Below, piece after piece: positions 17,589 through 26,971 of a DNA stretch of 64,000 nt (position 1 is its first letter; every line of letters starts with the position of its first letter). The notes below the pieces were generated by a model, which saw only the letters and a program-made list of their open reading frames with translations, had not been told where the DNA came from and made no database searches. This DNA is from Pseudomonas cavernae (GTDB lineage: Bacteria > Pseudomonadota > Gammaproteobacteria > Pseudomonadales > Pseudomonadaceae): contig NZ_CP032419.1 in NCBI RefSeq assembly GCF_003595175.1, positions 2,232,001 through 2,296,000 on the forward strand, given 5' to 3'. The translations under genes were made by a program, and so were the position numbers.

Positions 17589-20126
17589 ATGGGTCTTGGT
17601 TCTAATCTTTTCCAGGTACGAGACAACCTCATGTCTGTTCCGTCCCTGCCTGTTGCGCACCTGTTGCGCCAACGCCTGCTCGACGCCTTGCAGGGAGGCA
17701 GGGAACGCCTGCGCCTGCTGTGCGCGCCAGCCGGCTTTGGCAAGACCGTGCTGTTGAGCGAGTTTCTGCAACGGGTCGGCTCCGGGCGCGTGGTTTGGCT
17801 GAGTCTCGATGGACGGCAGCAGTCGCTGCCTGAGCTGGCTGCCCGAGTGGCAGCCGGGCTTGGACTCACGCCTGGACATAGCGCCTCGCCTGAAGCGCTG
17901 CTGAAATTCTTCGAGTCCTGCGAGCAGCCTATCTGGCTGGCTCTGGATGATCTGCCCGGCGAAATGGCGAAGGAGCTGAACGATTGGTTCGACCGGCTTC
18001 TGGCACTGCAGTCGAGCAAGCTGCAGTTGCTGGTCAGCTGTCGGCAACGCCCACATTGGAACCTGCCGCGCCTGAAGCTCTTGGGGGAGTTGCTGGAGCT
18101 GAACCACAAGCAGCTCGCATTTTCCCGCGACGAGTGCGAGGCCCTGATCGAGCAGTTGGCGCCCGAGGCAGAGGCCAGCTGGCGCACCGAGCTATGGCAA
18201 CAGACTGTCGGCTGGTGCGCCGCTATCTGCTTGTTGCTGTCGGATCCGGTGCATGGGGGGAGGGCAGGGCCGAACGGCTTATCCTGGCTGCGCCAGTATC
18301 TGGAGCACGAACTGTTGTCGAGGCTGAGCGACGACGAGCGCGAAGTCCTCTCCGGCTTGGCCCACCTGTCCAGGTTTTCCGCAGAGTTCTGTGCCCAGTT
18401 GTGGGAAGAGCAGGGCGGCGGATTGCTGTTCAGGCGCCTATTGCAACGCGACGTGTTTTTCCTTCCGCTCGATCAGCCGGATGGCTGGTACCGGATGCGG
18501 CCGGTCGTGGCGCAGGCGCTACACGACCGCCTAACTGCCGCCGAACTGAACCGGCTGCGCCTGCGCGCCTGTCGGGTGCTCAGCGTCGTCGGCCACCTCA
18601 GTGAGGCGATAGACCAGGCGCTTGGTGCCGAGCAGCATGAAGTGGCGGCCAATTACATGGAGCGCCTGCGGCTTACCTGGCTATACAGCGATCAGCACTT
18701 GAGCCGGCTCATGAGTTGGCGTGAGCAGATTCCGCCGCAGTTGCTGGGCAGCACTCCGCGCTTGCTTTACCTCTGCGCCAGGGGGTTGTTGTTCAGCGGA
18801 CGCCTGGACGAATCGGAGGCTTGCCTGCAGCGCTTGGGGAATTTCCTGCCACAGTCCTCGGCCGAACGAAGCGCGCGCTTGCTGGCTCTCTGGCAGGCGA
18901 TGCAGGGCAGCATCGAGGCGGTGCGCGGCAACGCCGCCACGGCACGCCAGAGTTGCCGGGCGGCCCTTAGCCAACTCGGCGCAGACGACTGGCTGACGAT
19001 ACTGCTGTGCCATATCACGCTGGCGCGCCTTGCCATGGCCAGCGGCGAGACCAGCCAGGCCCAGCAACTGCTGCAAGAAGCGGTTGAGCTCGCCCGGCGC
19101 AAGCGCTTCCAGGATGGCGAGGTGGTGCTCAACGTGGAGCGGCTGCGGCTGATGATTCTGCAGGGTGAGCTTCCTCGCGCCCAGGCCTTGCTGCAGGAAG
19201 ACATGCAACGGGTCGAAGCCGGCAATAACTGGCGTAACCCGCTGCTGGGTCGCCTGCTGTTCCTCCAGGGTGAACTGCACCTGTTGGGCGGGCGTCTGGC
19301 CGAAAGCGAGGCGGCGCTGCTGGCCGGCCTGGCGCAGGTAAAAGACTTCTCCGCGCCGTTCATCCTGCATGGATATCTGCTGCTCGCCGAGGTCGCCGTC
19401 GCTCGCGGTGAGTACGAGGCTGCTCAGCTGCATTTGCATCAGGCGGAGCGGCACATGCATTGCGGCAATATCGACAGTGCCTGCTATGAAAGTGCCATTA
19501 CCCTGCAGGCCATGCGCATCCTGGCCGGCCAGGGTCGCTGGGAGCAGGTGCTGACCATGGCGCGGGCGATGGAGGCGTCTTTGCAAGGGCCGATCTCCCG
19601 ACTCCCGCCTGCGGGCATGCCATCACTGGCGCAACGCAACCAGCTACTGTTGGCGCGGGCTGAGTACGAAATGGGCAACCGTATGCAGGCCAAGCAGCGA
19701 CTGGTGACATTGCTCAAACAATGCAAGCGCTACCAGTTCGCCCTGCTGGCGAATGAGGTCCAGCAGGCGCTGGTCAATCTGGGCTTCGGTGACGGCCAGG
19801 ACGAGTTGGATGCTCTTCAGCAGGGGCTCCTGCAATCTGGCGCCGACAGCCTCGAGGGTGAGGCGGGTACGGATGATGACGGGGAGCAGGGCGACCTCTG
19901 CGCAAAGACGCTGAGGGAGGGCTATCACCGGGACGAATTGACGCCTCGTGAGGTTTCGGTGCTGCGGCTGCTGGCTGAGGGCATGTCCAATCAAGAGGTC
20001 AGCGACATCCTGTTCATTTCGGTGAACACGGTGAAGTCCCATGCCAAGAACATCAATACCAAGCTCGGCGCCAGCCGTCGCACCCAGGCCATCATTTTCG
20101 CCAGGGCCAAGGGGATATTGGCCTGA
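17589..20126 (+). CDS. LuxR-family LAL transcriptional regulator
   Basis: 845 residues from 17589, which has GATCGAGGTCCACC upstream; an ATG at 17631 (MSVPSLPVAHLLRQRLL) is a plausible alternative because similarity to the family starts there. The Walker A variant LLCAPAGFGKTVLL is near residue 50, a long TPR-like middle follows, and the C-terminal LuxR helix-turn-helix is LTPREVSVLRLLAEGMSNQEV...NTVKSHAKNI...KLGA. It sits between the DUF1302/1329 operon and the aldehyde dehydrogenase operon, with copies of the 17-bp palindrome before it and just after it. Regulators of this kind commonly accompany DUF1302/1329 pairs in Pseudomonas. Confidence 0.9.
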   Translation: MGLGSNLFQVRDNLMSVPSLPVAHLLRQRLLDALQGGRERLRLLCAPAGFGKTVLLSEFLQRVGSGRVVWLSLDGRQQSLPELAARVAAGLGLTPGHSASPEALLKFFESCEQPIWLALDDLPGEMAKELNDWFDRLLALQSSKLQLLVSCRQRPHWNLPRLKLLGELLELNHKQLAFSRDECEALIEQLAPEAEASWRTELWQQTVGWCAAICLLLSDPVHGGRAGPNGLSWLRQYLEHELLSRLSDDEREVLSGLAHLSRFSAEFCAQLWEEQGGGLLFRRLLQRDVFFLPLDQPDGWYRMRPVVAQALHDRLTAAELNRLRLRACRVLSVVGHLSEAIDQALGAEQHEVAANYMERLRLTWLYSDQHLSRLMSWREQIPPQLLGSTPRLLYLCARGLLFSGRLDESEACLQRLGNFLPQSSAERSARLLALWQAMQGSIEAVRGNAATARQSCRAALSQLGADDWLTILLCHITLARLAMASGETSQAQQLLQEAVELARRKRFQDGEVVLNVERLRLMILQGELPRAQALLQEDMQRVEAGNNWRNPLLGRLLFLQGELHLLGGRLAESEAALLAGLAQVKDFSAPFILHGYLLLAEVAVARGEYEAAQLHLHQAERHMHCGNIDSACYESAITLQAMRILAGQGRWEQVLTMARAMEASLQGPISRLPPAGMPSLAQRNQLLLARAEYEMGNRMQAKQRLVTLLKQCKRYQFALLANEVQQALVNLGFGDGQDELDALQQGLLQSGADSLEGEAGTDDDGEQGDLCAKTLREGYHRDELTPREVSVLRLLAEGMSNQEVSDILFISVNTVKSHAKNINTKLGASRRTQAIIFARAKGILA

Positions 20127-20218
20127 GCCGTAGCGCGAAGCCGGGAGCCGGGTTGCCATCGCCGCCCGGCTGATCCAGCAACGCTAGCTCTGTGCCGGTG
20201 TTCTTGTCGGGCTTCCGC

Positions 20219-20235
20219 CACCTGATCTGGGTGGC
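20219..20235 (+). promoter_or_regulatory. 17-bp palindromic operator, copy 5
   Basis: CCACCTGATCTGGGTGG, perfect five-base arms, 101 bp before the aldehyde dehydrogenase start at 20337. Confidence 0.6.
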
Positions 20236-20336
20236 GAGGATGCACAGGCATTACTCAATCATAAGACAGCAGCCGAGTGCCCGAGTCAGCCCGGCTGCGT
20301 GTACCCCATTGCTTACCCATAAAAAGAGACGTTGTT

Positions 20337-21674
20337 ATGAGCGCCAATGAACACGTGAGTGCCGCGGACATCCGCACGATCCTGGACAAACAGCGTGCTG
20401 CCTTCCTTGCTAGCGAACCGTGGAGCGCCGAACAGCGCATCGAACTGATTGGCCGCGCCATCGCGCTGTTGGCTGAGAACGAGCAGGCGATCGTCGATGC
20501 GCTGACGGCCGACTTCGGCCATCGCAACGCGATGTTCTCGCGCGGCAGCGAAGTGCTGTCGCCGCTGGCCAGCCTCAAGCAGACCCAGGCCGAGCTGGCC
20601 AAGTGGATGCAGCCCGAGGCGCGCAAGACCGAGGCCGGCGAAGCCTGGGTGCAATATCAACCACTCGGCGTGGTCGGCATCGTCACCGCCTGGAACGTCC
20701 CGGGCAACATGGTCTTCAAAGGCCTGGCCGGCGCCCTGGCGGCGGGCAACCGGGTGATGATCAAACCGTCGGAGTTCAATCCGCACACTTCCGCGTTGAT
20801 CGCCAAGCTGATCGCCTCGGTTTATGCCGAGGACGAAGTGGCGGTGATCACCGGCGGGCCGGAAATCGGCCAGGCGTTCTGCTCCATGCCGTTCGACCAC
20901 CTGCTGTTCACCGGCGCTACCAGCATCGGCAAGCACGTGCTGCGTGCCGCTGCCGAGAATCTGGTGCCGGTGACCCTGGAGCTGGGTGGCAAGTCGCCGA
21001 CCATCATTTCGCGTTCGGCCGATTTCCAGGCCGCGGCGAGCAAGATCGTGGTTGGCAAGCTGCTGAACGCCGGCCAGCTGTGCGTGGCGCCGGACTACGT
21101 GTTCGTCCCCGAAGAGTCGGTCGAGGCGTTCATCGCCATCGCCAAGGCGGTGGTGGCGAAGATGTTCCCGACCCTCAAGGACAATCCCGAGTACACCTCG
21201 GTGATCAACACGCGCCACTATGAGCGCCTGCTCGGCTATCTCGACGAAGCGCACGAGGCTGGCGTCGAACTGACCGAGCTGAACCCGGCGGGCGAAGACC
21301 TTAGCCAGGCGCACAACAAGATCGTGCCGACCCTTCTGCGCAATCCGGGCGATCACCTGAAGGTGATGCAGGACGAGATCTTCGGCCCGCTGCTACCGAT
21401 CAAACCGTACAAGACCATCGACGAGGTGCTGGCCTTCATCAACGCCCGCCCGCGCCCGCTTGGCCTCTACTGGTTCGGCAGCGATGCCGCCGAAGAGGCA
21501 CTGGTGCTCAAGCGCACCACCTCCGGCGGCGTGACCCTCAACGGTGTGATGAGCCATGCCGGCATCGAGAGCCTGCCGTTCGGCGGCGTCGGCGCCAGCG
21601 GCATGGGCAACTATCACGGCATCGACGGTTTCCGCACCTTCAGCCACGCCAAAGCGGTGTTCCGCGCCGGCTAG
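20337..21674 (+). CDS. NAD(P)-dependent aldehyde dehydrogenase, coniferyl-aldehyde-dehydrogenase-like
   Basis: 445 residues; start at 20337 (MSANEHVSAADIRT) after AAAAAGAGACGTTGTT. This is the short ALDH branch that includes coniferyl aldehyde dehydrogenases and ALDH3-like fatty aldehyde enzymes. Catalytic Glu is in VTLELGGKSPTII (about residue 215) and catalytic Cys in NAGQLCVAPDYVF (about 250). GPLLPIKPYKTIDEVLAFIN is also typical. It would oxidise an aldehyde to the acid that the ligases activate. The alcohol dehydrogenase follows 58 bp downstream, which supports an alcohol-aldehyde-acid route. Coniferyl aldehyde itself is not implied. Confidence 0.87.
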   Translation: MSANEHVSAADIRTILDKQRAAFLASEPWSAEQRIELIGRAIALLAENEQAIVDALTADFGHRNAMFSRGSEVLSPLASLKQTQAELAKWMQPEARKTEAGEAWVQYQPLGVVGIVTAWNVPGNMVFKGLAGALAAGNRVMIKPSEFNPHTSALIAKLIASVYAEDEVAVITGGPEIGQAFCSMPFDHLLFTGATSIGKHVLRAAAENLVPVTLELGGKSPTIISRSADFQAAASKIVVGKLLNAGQLCVAPDYVFVPEESVEAFIAIAKAVVAKMFPTLKDNPEYTSVINTRHYERLLGYLDEAHEAGVELTELNPAGEDLSQAHNKIVPTLLRNPGDHLKVMQDEIFGPLLPIKPYKTIDEVLAFINARPRPLGLYWFGSDAAEEALVLKRTTSGGVTLNGVMSHAGIESLPFGGVGASGMGNYHGIDGFRTFSHAKAVFRAG

Positions 21675-21732
21675 TAATTGGACCTGGCTCGAGCCTGCTC
21701 GGGCCATTTCGCTCCTTATCGAGAGGTACACC

Positions 21733-22818
21733 ATGAAAGCTGCTGTATTCCACAAAGTCGGCGAACCGCTGGCCATCGAAGAAGTCGGCATCAGCAAACC
21801 GGGTCCGCGCGAAGTGCTGATACGCACCGTCGCCGTCGGCGTCTGCCACTCCGACCTGCATGTGATCGAAGGCTCCTTCCCCTATCCAGGCCCGCTGGTG
21901 CTCGGTCACGAGGCGGCCGGCGTCGTCGAGGCGGTGGGTTCGGAAGTGCGCACGGTCAAGCCGGGCGATCACGTAGTCACCTGCCTGACCGTGTTCTGCG
22001 GTTGCTGCGAACATTGCGTCACCGGCCATCTGGCCCGTTGCGTGTCGCCCGACACCAAGCGCGGTGCGGACGAAGAGTCGCGCCTGACCTACGTACAGAA
22101 GCCGATCCCGCAGTTCGTCAACCTGTCGGCCTTCGCCGAGCAAATGCTGGTGCATGAGAACGCCTGCGTTTCGATTCGTCGCGACATGCCGATGGACCGC
22201 GCGGCACTGCTCGGTTGCGCGGTGACCACAGGCACTGGCGCGGTATTCAACACCGCCAAGGTACGTCCAGGTGAAACCGTGGCCGTGATCGGTTGCGGCG
22301 GCATCGGTCTGGCTGCTATCAACGGCGCCGTGCTGGCTGGGGCAGGGCGCGTCATCGCCATCGACATGCTCGACTCCAAGCTGGAGTTGGCCAAGCAGTT
22401 CGGCGCTACCGACGTGGTCAACGCCAAAGACGGCGACGCGGTCAAGCAAGTACTGGAGCTGACTAAGGGCGGCGTGCATCACTCGTTCGAGTGCATCGGT
22501 CTCAAGCAAACCGTCGAGCAGGCTTTCGCCATGCTCGCCCGCGGCGGCATCGCCACCGTGATCGGCATGGTCAAGCCGGGTCTGAAACTGGAAATCGATC
22601 CGCTACAACTGCTCCACGAGCGCAAGATCCAGGGCTCGCTGATGGGTTCCAACCGCTTCCCGGTAGATATGCCGCGTCTGGTCGACTTCTACATGCAAGG
22701 CCGTCTGAAGCTCGACGAGATGATCTCCCAACGCATCAAGCTGGAGCAGATCAACGAGGCCTTCGAAGAACTGCGCCGCGGCGAGCTGGCCCGCTCGGTA
22801 ATCATGTTCGACCAGTAA
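21733..22818 (+). CDS. Zinc-dependent alcohol dehydrogenase, class III-like (MDR)
   Basis: 361 residues from the ATG at 21733 (MKAAVFHKVGEPLAIEEV) behind TCGAGAGGTACACC. Catalytic zinc residues are in GVCHSDLHV and LGHEAAGVVEAVG; the structural zinc loop CLTVFCGCCEHCVTGHLARC shows the four spaced Cys. The Rossmann segment is VIGCGGIGLAAINGAVLAGA. It resembles the long-chain MDR branch with S-(hydroxymethyl)glutathione and benzyl alcohol dehydrogenases. It likely oxidises the alcohol that feeds the aldehyde dehydrogenase just upstream. Confidence 0.9.
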   Translation: MKAAVFHKVGEPLAIEEVGISKPGPREVLIRTVAVGVCHSDLHVIEGSFPYPGPLVLGHEAAGVVEAVGSEVRTVKPGDHVVTCLTVFCGCCEHCVTGHLARCVSPDTKRGADEESRLTYVQKPIPQFVNLSAFAEQMLVHENACVSIRRDMPMDRAALLGCAVTTGTGAVFNTAKVRPGETVAVIGCGGIGLAAINGAVLAGAGRVIAIDMLDSKLELAKQFGATDVVNAKDGDAVKQVLELTKGGVHHSFECIGLKQTVEQAFAMLARGGIATVIGMVKPGLKLEIDPLQLLHERKIQGSLMGSNRFPVDMPRLVDFYMQGRLKLDEMISQRIKLEQINEAFEELRRGELARSVIMFDQ

Positions 22819-22916
22819 AACGCTCGACCGCCGCCGCGTGCACTGCGCGGCGGCCCCGCCTGAACCCGCTCAACCCGGTCGGCCCCGTCGCTGACCATAG
22901 ATCGAGGCTCCACCCG

Positions 22917-24113
22917 ATGGACATCCAGTTCACTCCCGAAGAGTGCGCGTTCCGCGAGGAAGCGCGCGCTTTTCTACGCAGCCAACTGCCGGCAGAAATT
23001 TCCACCCGCGTCCAGCAGGGCAAGCGCCTGAGCAAGGAGCACCAGGTCGCCTGGATGCGCATCCTCAACGAGCGCGGCTGGCTGGCACCGAGCTGGCCGG
23101 TTGAGCACGGCGGCACTGACTGGACTGCCGTGCAGAAACACATCTTCGAGGAAGAATGCTTCGCCGCCGGCGCGCCGCGTGTGGTGGCCTTCGGCGTGAA
23201 GATGGTCGCCCCGGTGATCATCAAGTTCGGCACTGAGGCGCAGAAAGCCCACTTCCTGCCACGCATTCTCAGTAGCGAAGACTGGTGGTGCCAGGGCTAT
23301 TCCGAGCCGGGCGCCGGTTCCGACTTGGCCAGCCTGAAGACTCGCGCAGTGCGTGACGGTGACCATTACGTGGTCAACGGCCAGAAGATCTGGACCACCC
23401 TGGCGCACTACGCCGACTGGATGTTCTGCCTGGTGCGCACCGATCCCGAGGCGCAGCAGCAGCGTGGCATCAGCTTCCTGCTGATCGACATGAACACCCC
23501 AGGCATTACCGTGCGACCGATCATCACTCTGGACGGCGAGCACGAAGTCAACGAGGTGTTCTTCGACAACGTGCGCGTGCCGGTGGAAAACCTGGTCGGC
23601 GAGGAGAACAAAGGCTGGACCTGTGCCAAGTACCTGCTCACCCACGAGCGCACCAGCATCGCCGGCATCGGCCAGACCAAGGCGCTGCTCGCCAAGCTGA
23701 AGCTGGTCGCCAGCCGCGAACTGCGCAACGGCCAGCCGCTGCTCGACGACCCGCTGTTCCGCGCGCAGATCGCCGACGTCGAGATGCAGCTGATGGCCGC
23801 CGAGATGAGCAACCTGCGCACCCTGGCGGCGACCCGCGACGGCGGCGTGCCCGGCGCGGAAAGCTCGATCCTGAAGATCAAGGGCACCGAGCTGCGTCAG
23901 CAGATTACCTACCTGATCAACAAGGCTGTGGGCACCTATTCGCTGCCGGTCCTCGAGGAGGAGCTGGGTTACGGCTGCGGCGCCGAACTGCTGCATACCG
24001 ACTACAGCAGCGCCGCCAGCAACCAATACCTGGACATGCGCAAGGCGTCGATCTACGGCGGCTCCAACGAAATCCAGAAGAACATCATCGCCAAGATGAT
24101 TCTCGAGCTGTAA
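22917..24113 (+). CDS. Acyl-CoA dehydrogenase, PimC-like large subunit
   Basis: 398 residues; start at 22917 (MDIQFTPEECAFREEAR) after ATCGAGGCTCCACCCG. SEPGAGSDLASLKTRA is the flavin-binding signature, FFDNVRVPVENLVGEENKGW and YGGSNEIQKNIIAKMILEL are typical of the PimC (pimeloyl-CoA dehydrogenase large subunit) branch. These enzymes work with a smaller partner as a heteromer, and the partner follows 10 bp downstream. Such pairs act on dicarboxylyl-, alicyclic or steroid side-chain CoA esters. The exact substrate is unknown. Confidence 0.88.
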   Translation: MDIQFTPEECAFREEARAFLRSQLPAEISTRVQQGKRLSKEHQVAWMRILNERGWLAPSWPVEHGGTDWTAVQKHIFEEECFAAGAPRVVAFGVKMVAPVIIKFGTEAQKAHFLPRILSSEDWWCQGYSEPGAGSDLASLKTRAVRDGDHYVVNGQKIWTTLAHYADWMFCLVRTDPEAQQQRGISFLLIDMNTPGITVRPIITLDGEHEVNEVFFDNVRVPVENLVGEENKGWTCAKYLLTHERTSIAGIGQTKALLAKLKLVASRELRNGQPLLDDPLFRAQIADVEMQLMAAEMSNLRTLAATRDGGVPGAESSILKIKGTELRQQITYLINKAVGTYSLPVLEEELGYGCGAELLHTDYSSAASNQYLDMRKASIYGGSNEIQKNIIAKMILEL

Positions 24114-24123
24114 GGGGCAGATC

Positions 24124-25257
24124 ATGGACTTCAAACTGACAGAAGAGCAGCAGATGCTGCAGGACACCGCGGCGCGCCTGGTGCGCGACGCCTATGGCTT
24201 CGAGCAGCGCGAGGCGTTCCTCAAGAGCGCGCCGGGCTTCAGCCCCGAGTTCTGGGTGCAGCTCGGCGAGCTGGGCCTGACCTCGGTGCCATTCGCCGAA
24301 GAGTTCGGCGGCTTCGGCGGCAACGGCGTGGACAGCATGCTGATCGCCACCGAGCTGGGCCGTGGCCTGTGCCTGGAGCCCTACTTGTATTCGGTGATCT
24401 TCGCCGGCGGGCTGATCAACCAACTCGGCAGCGCCGTGCAGAAGAGCGAACTGTTGCCGCAAGTGGCCAGCGCCCAACTGCAGCTGGCGGTGGCCCTCGA
24501 CGAGCCGCAGAGTCACTACCAGTTGCACGACGTGCAGACCCGTGCCGAAGCAGGGCAAGGCAGTTGGCAGCTGAGCGGCCGCAAGTCTGTGGTCATGGCC
24601 GGCCAAACGGCCGGGTTGATCCTGGTTTCGGCGCGTACCAGTGGTGAAGCGCGCGACGAGGCGGGCGTTAGCCTGTTCCTGATCGATCCGGCCAGCGCCG
24701 GAGTGAGTCGCCGCGAGTTGCCAACCGTAGACGGGCGCAAAGCCTGCGAGCTGTATCTCGACAACGCCAGCGGCACCTTACTCGGCGAGCCGGGTCAAGC
24801 GCTGGCCGCGCTGCGCTACCAGCAGGGCCGGGCGATCGCCGCGCAGTGCGCCGAGGCGGTCGGCAGTATGGAAGCGGCTTGCCAGCTGACTCTCGATTAC
24901 CTGAAGACGCGCAAACAGTTCGGCCAGGTGATCGGCAAGTTCCAGGCCCTGCAGCACCGCATGGTCGACATGCGCATCGAGCTGGACCAGGCCACTTCCA
25001 TGGCCATCCTCGCCGCCTGCGTGGCCGACGAGCCGGACAGTGCCGAGCGCAGCCGTACCTTGGCCGCTGCCAAGTACATCGTCAGCCGCGCGGCGCGCTT
25101 CGTCGCCGACCAGGGCATCCAACTGCACGGCGGCATCGGCCTGACCTGGGAATACGTGCTGTCGCATCACGCCAAGCACCTGCTGATGGTCGCCCGCCAG
25201 TTCGGCGACGACGACCATCACCTGCAGGCGTTCAGCAAGCTGATGCAGGTCGCCTGA
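24124..25257 (+). CDS. Acyl-CoA dehydrogenase, PimD-like small subunit
   Basis: 377 residues (MDFKLTEEQQMLQDTAARLV). Fold signatures include LPTVDGRKACELYLDNASG and LDYLKTRKQFGQVIGKFQ, with HGGIGLTWEYVLSHHAKHLLM at the C-terminus. Its middle flavin-binding motif is degenerate: no SEPGxGSD is seen and VALDEPQSHYQL stands in its place. That fits a two-subunit enzyme in which only one composite site binds FAD. It is probably co-translated with the PimC-like gene 10 bp upstream. Confidence 0.87.
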   Translation: MDFKLTEEQQMLQDTAARLVRDAYGFEQREAFLKSAPGFSPEFWVQLGELGLTSVPFAEEFGGFGGNGVDSMLIATELGRGLCLEPYLYSVIFAGGLINQLGSAVQKSELLPQVASAQLQLAVALDEPQSHYQLHDVQTRAEAGQGSWQLSGRKSVVMAGQTAGLILVSARTSGEARDEAGVSLFLIDPASAGVSRRELPTVDGRKACELYLDNASGTLLGEPGQALAALRYQQGRAIAAQCAEAVGSMEAACQLTLDYLKTRKQFGQVIGKFQALQHRMVDMRIELDQATSMAILAACVADEPDSAERSRTLAAAKYIVSRAARFVADQGIQLHGGIGLTWEYVLSHHAKHLLMVARQFGDDDHHLQAFSKLMQVA

Positions 25258-25343
25258 GCAGCACTTTGAACTCGCCGGACCGTCAGGCCCGGCTTTCTAA
25301 CGTCCTGCTCGATCCATAACAAGACCAAAACAGAGAGTAAGTT

Positions 25344-26912
25344 ATGACTCCGTTGCGCAAACTGCTGCCCGGCTTCGGCCTCGCGACCTTGCTGCTGGGA
25401 ACCTCGCTGTTCGCCAGTGCGGCCGACAAGCCGAACATCCTGGTGATCTTCGGCGACGACATCGGCATGTTCAACATCAGCGCCTACAACCAGGGAATGA
25501 TGGGTTACGAAACACCCAACATCGACCGTATCGCCAAGGAAGGTGCGCTGTTCACCCATGCCTACGGCGAGCAATCCTGCACCGCCGGTCGCTCCGCTTT
25601 TATTCTCGGCGAACACCCATTTCGTACCGGTCTGCTGACGGTCGGCATGCCCGGCTCCGAGCACGGCATCCCCGACTGGGCGCCGACCATCGGCGACGTG
25701 ATGAAGCAGCAGGGTTACACCACTGGCCAGTTCGGCAAGAACCACCTCGGCGATCGCGACAAGCACCTGCCAACCAATCACGGTTTCGACGAGTTCTTCG
25801 GCAACCTCTACCACATGAATGCCGAGGAAGAGCCGGAGACCTACTACTACCCGAAAGACCCTGAATTCCGTAAAAAGTACGGCCCGCGCGGCGTGGTTCA
25901 CTCCTATGCCGACGGCAAGATCGAGGACACCGGCCCGCTGACCCGCAAGCGCATGGAAACCATCGACGAGGAGTTCCTGCAGGCCACCGAGAGCTTCATC
26001 GACAAGGCGCACAAGACCGACAAACCCTTCTTCGTCTGGTTCAACAGCACGCGCATGCACGTCTGGACCCACCTGAAGAAGGAGTCGCAAGGCAAGACCG
26101 GTATCGGCCTGTACCCGGACGGCATGGTCGAGCACGACGGCCAGATCGGCCAGTTGCTGAAGAAGCTCGACGACCTCGGTATTGCCGACAACACCATCGT
26201 CATCTACACCACCGACAACGGTGCGCAGAAGGTCAGTTGGCCGGACGGCGGTACTTCGCCGTTCAATGGCGAGAAGGGCACCTCAAACGAAGGCGGGCAC
26301 CGCGTACCGCTGCTGGTGAAATGGCCGAAGGTGATCAAGCCGGGTAGCCAGTTCAATAACATGATCGCCCACAACGACTGGATGCCGACCCTGGCCGCGG
26401 CGGTCGGCCTGCCGACGCTGCGCGAAGACCTGGCCAAGGGCACCAGCCTGGACGGCAAGCAGTACAAGGTGCACCTGGACGGCTACAACTTCCTGCCGTT
26501 CTTCCAGGGCGAAGCGAAGGACAGCCCGCGCGAGGACTACTTCTACTTCGGCATGGCCGGCGAGTTGAACGCGGTGCGCTGGAAGGACTGGAAGGTCAGC
26601 TTCGCCACCATCGATGGCGATATCGGCTCGGGTAGCCGCAAGGTCACCAACTTCCCCCGCACCACCAACCTCAAGGCCGACCCCTTCGAGACGGCGATGA
26701 AGGAATCGCCGATGTCGCGGCGCTGGAGTTCGGACCAGCTGTGGCTGTTCGTGCCGATCCAGGCACAGATCCAGAAGTTCATGGCGACCATTGCGCCGTA
26801 CCCGTTCCAGGAAGGGGTCAACCTCAACCCGGCGAACATCAACTACCAGAGCCTGGCGATGAAGCAGGCGATGATGAAGCTGCAGAAGTTGTCGCCGCCG
26901 GCCGCCAACTGA
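25344..26912 (+). CDS. Secreted arylsulfatase-family sulfatase
   Basis: 522 residues with a Sec signal peptide ([26 protein letters not shown], cut before [13 protein letters not shown]). The metal-binding GDDIG follows, and the formylglycine motif is CTAGR in [22 protein letters not shown], a C-x-A-x-R type that needs oxidation by a formylglycine-generating enzyme. [15 protein letters not shown] is the second metal site. It removes sulfate from a sulfate ester in the periplasm. Its place between the acyl-CoA dehydrogenases and etfBA suggests that it prepares a sulfated form of the cluster substrate. It is unrelated in detail to the cytoplasmic-type AtsA at 37745. Confidence 0.87.
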   Translation: MTPLRKLLPGFGLATLLLGTSLFASAADKPNILVIFGDDIGMFNISAYNQGMMGYETPNIDRIAKEGALFTHAYGEQSCTAGRSAFILGEHPFRTGLLTVGMPGSEHGIPDWAPTIGDVMKQQGYTTGQFGKNHLGDRDKHLPTNHGFDEFFGNLYHMNAEEEPETYYYPKDPEFRKKYGPRGVVHSYADGKIEDTGPLTRKRMETIDEEFLQATESFIDKAHKTDKPFFVWFNSTRMHVWTHLKKESQGKTGIGLYPDGMVEHDGQIGQLLKKLDDLGIADNTIVIYTTDNGAQKVSWPDGGTSPFNGEKGTSNEGGHRVPLLVKWPKVIKPGSQFNNMIAHNDWMPTLAAAVGLPTLREDLAKGTSLDGKQYKVHLDGYNFLPFFQGEAKDSPREDYFYFGMAGELNAVRWKDWKVSFATIDGDIGSGSRKVTNFPRTTNLKADPFETAMKESPMSRRWSSDQLWLFVPIQAQIQKFMATIAPYPFQEGVNLNPANINYQSLAMKQAMMKLQKLSPPAAN

Positions 26913-26935
26913 GTGCTCTTCCAGTTTTCTTGCAG

Positions 26936-26957
26936 CCGGGCCTCGGCCCGGTTTTTT
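26936..26957 (+). terminator. Rho-independent terminator between sulfatase and etfB
   Basis: Stem CCGGGCC-TC-GGCCCGG followed by six T. It ends only 14 bp before the etfB start, whose ribosome site GGAGTAACCCC follows at once. Confidence 0.8.
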
Positions 26958-26971
26958 CTCGGAGTAACCCC

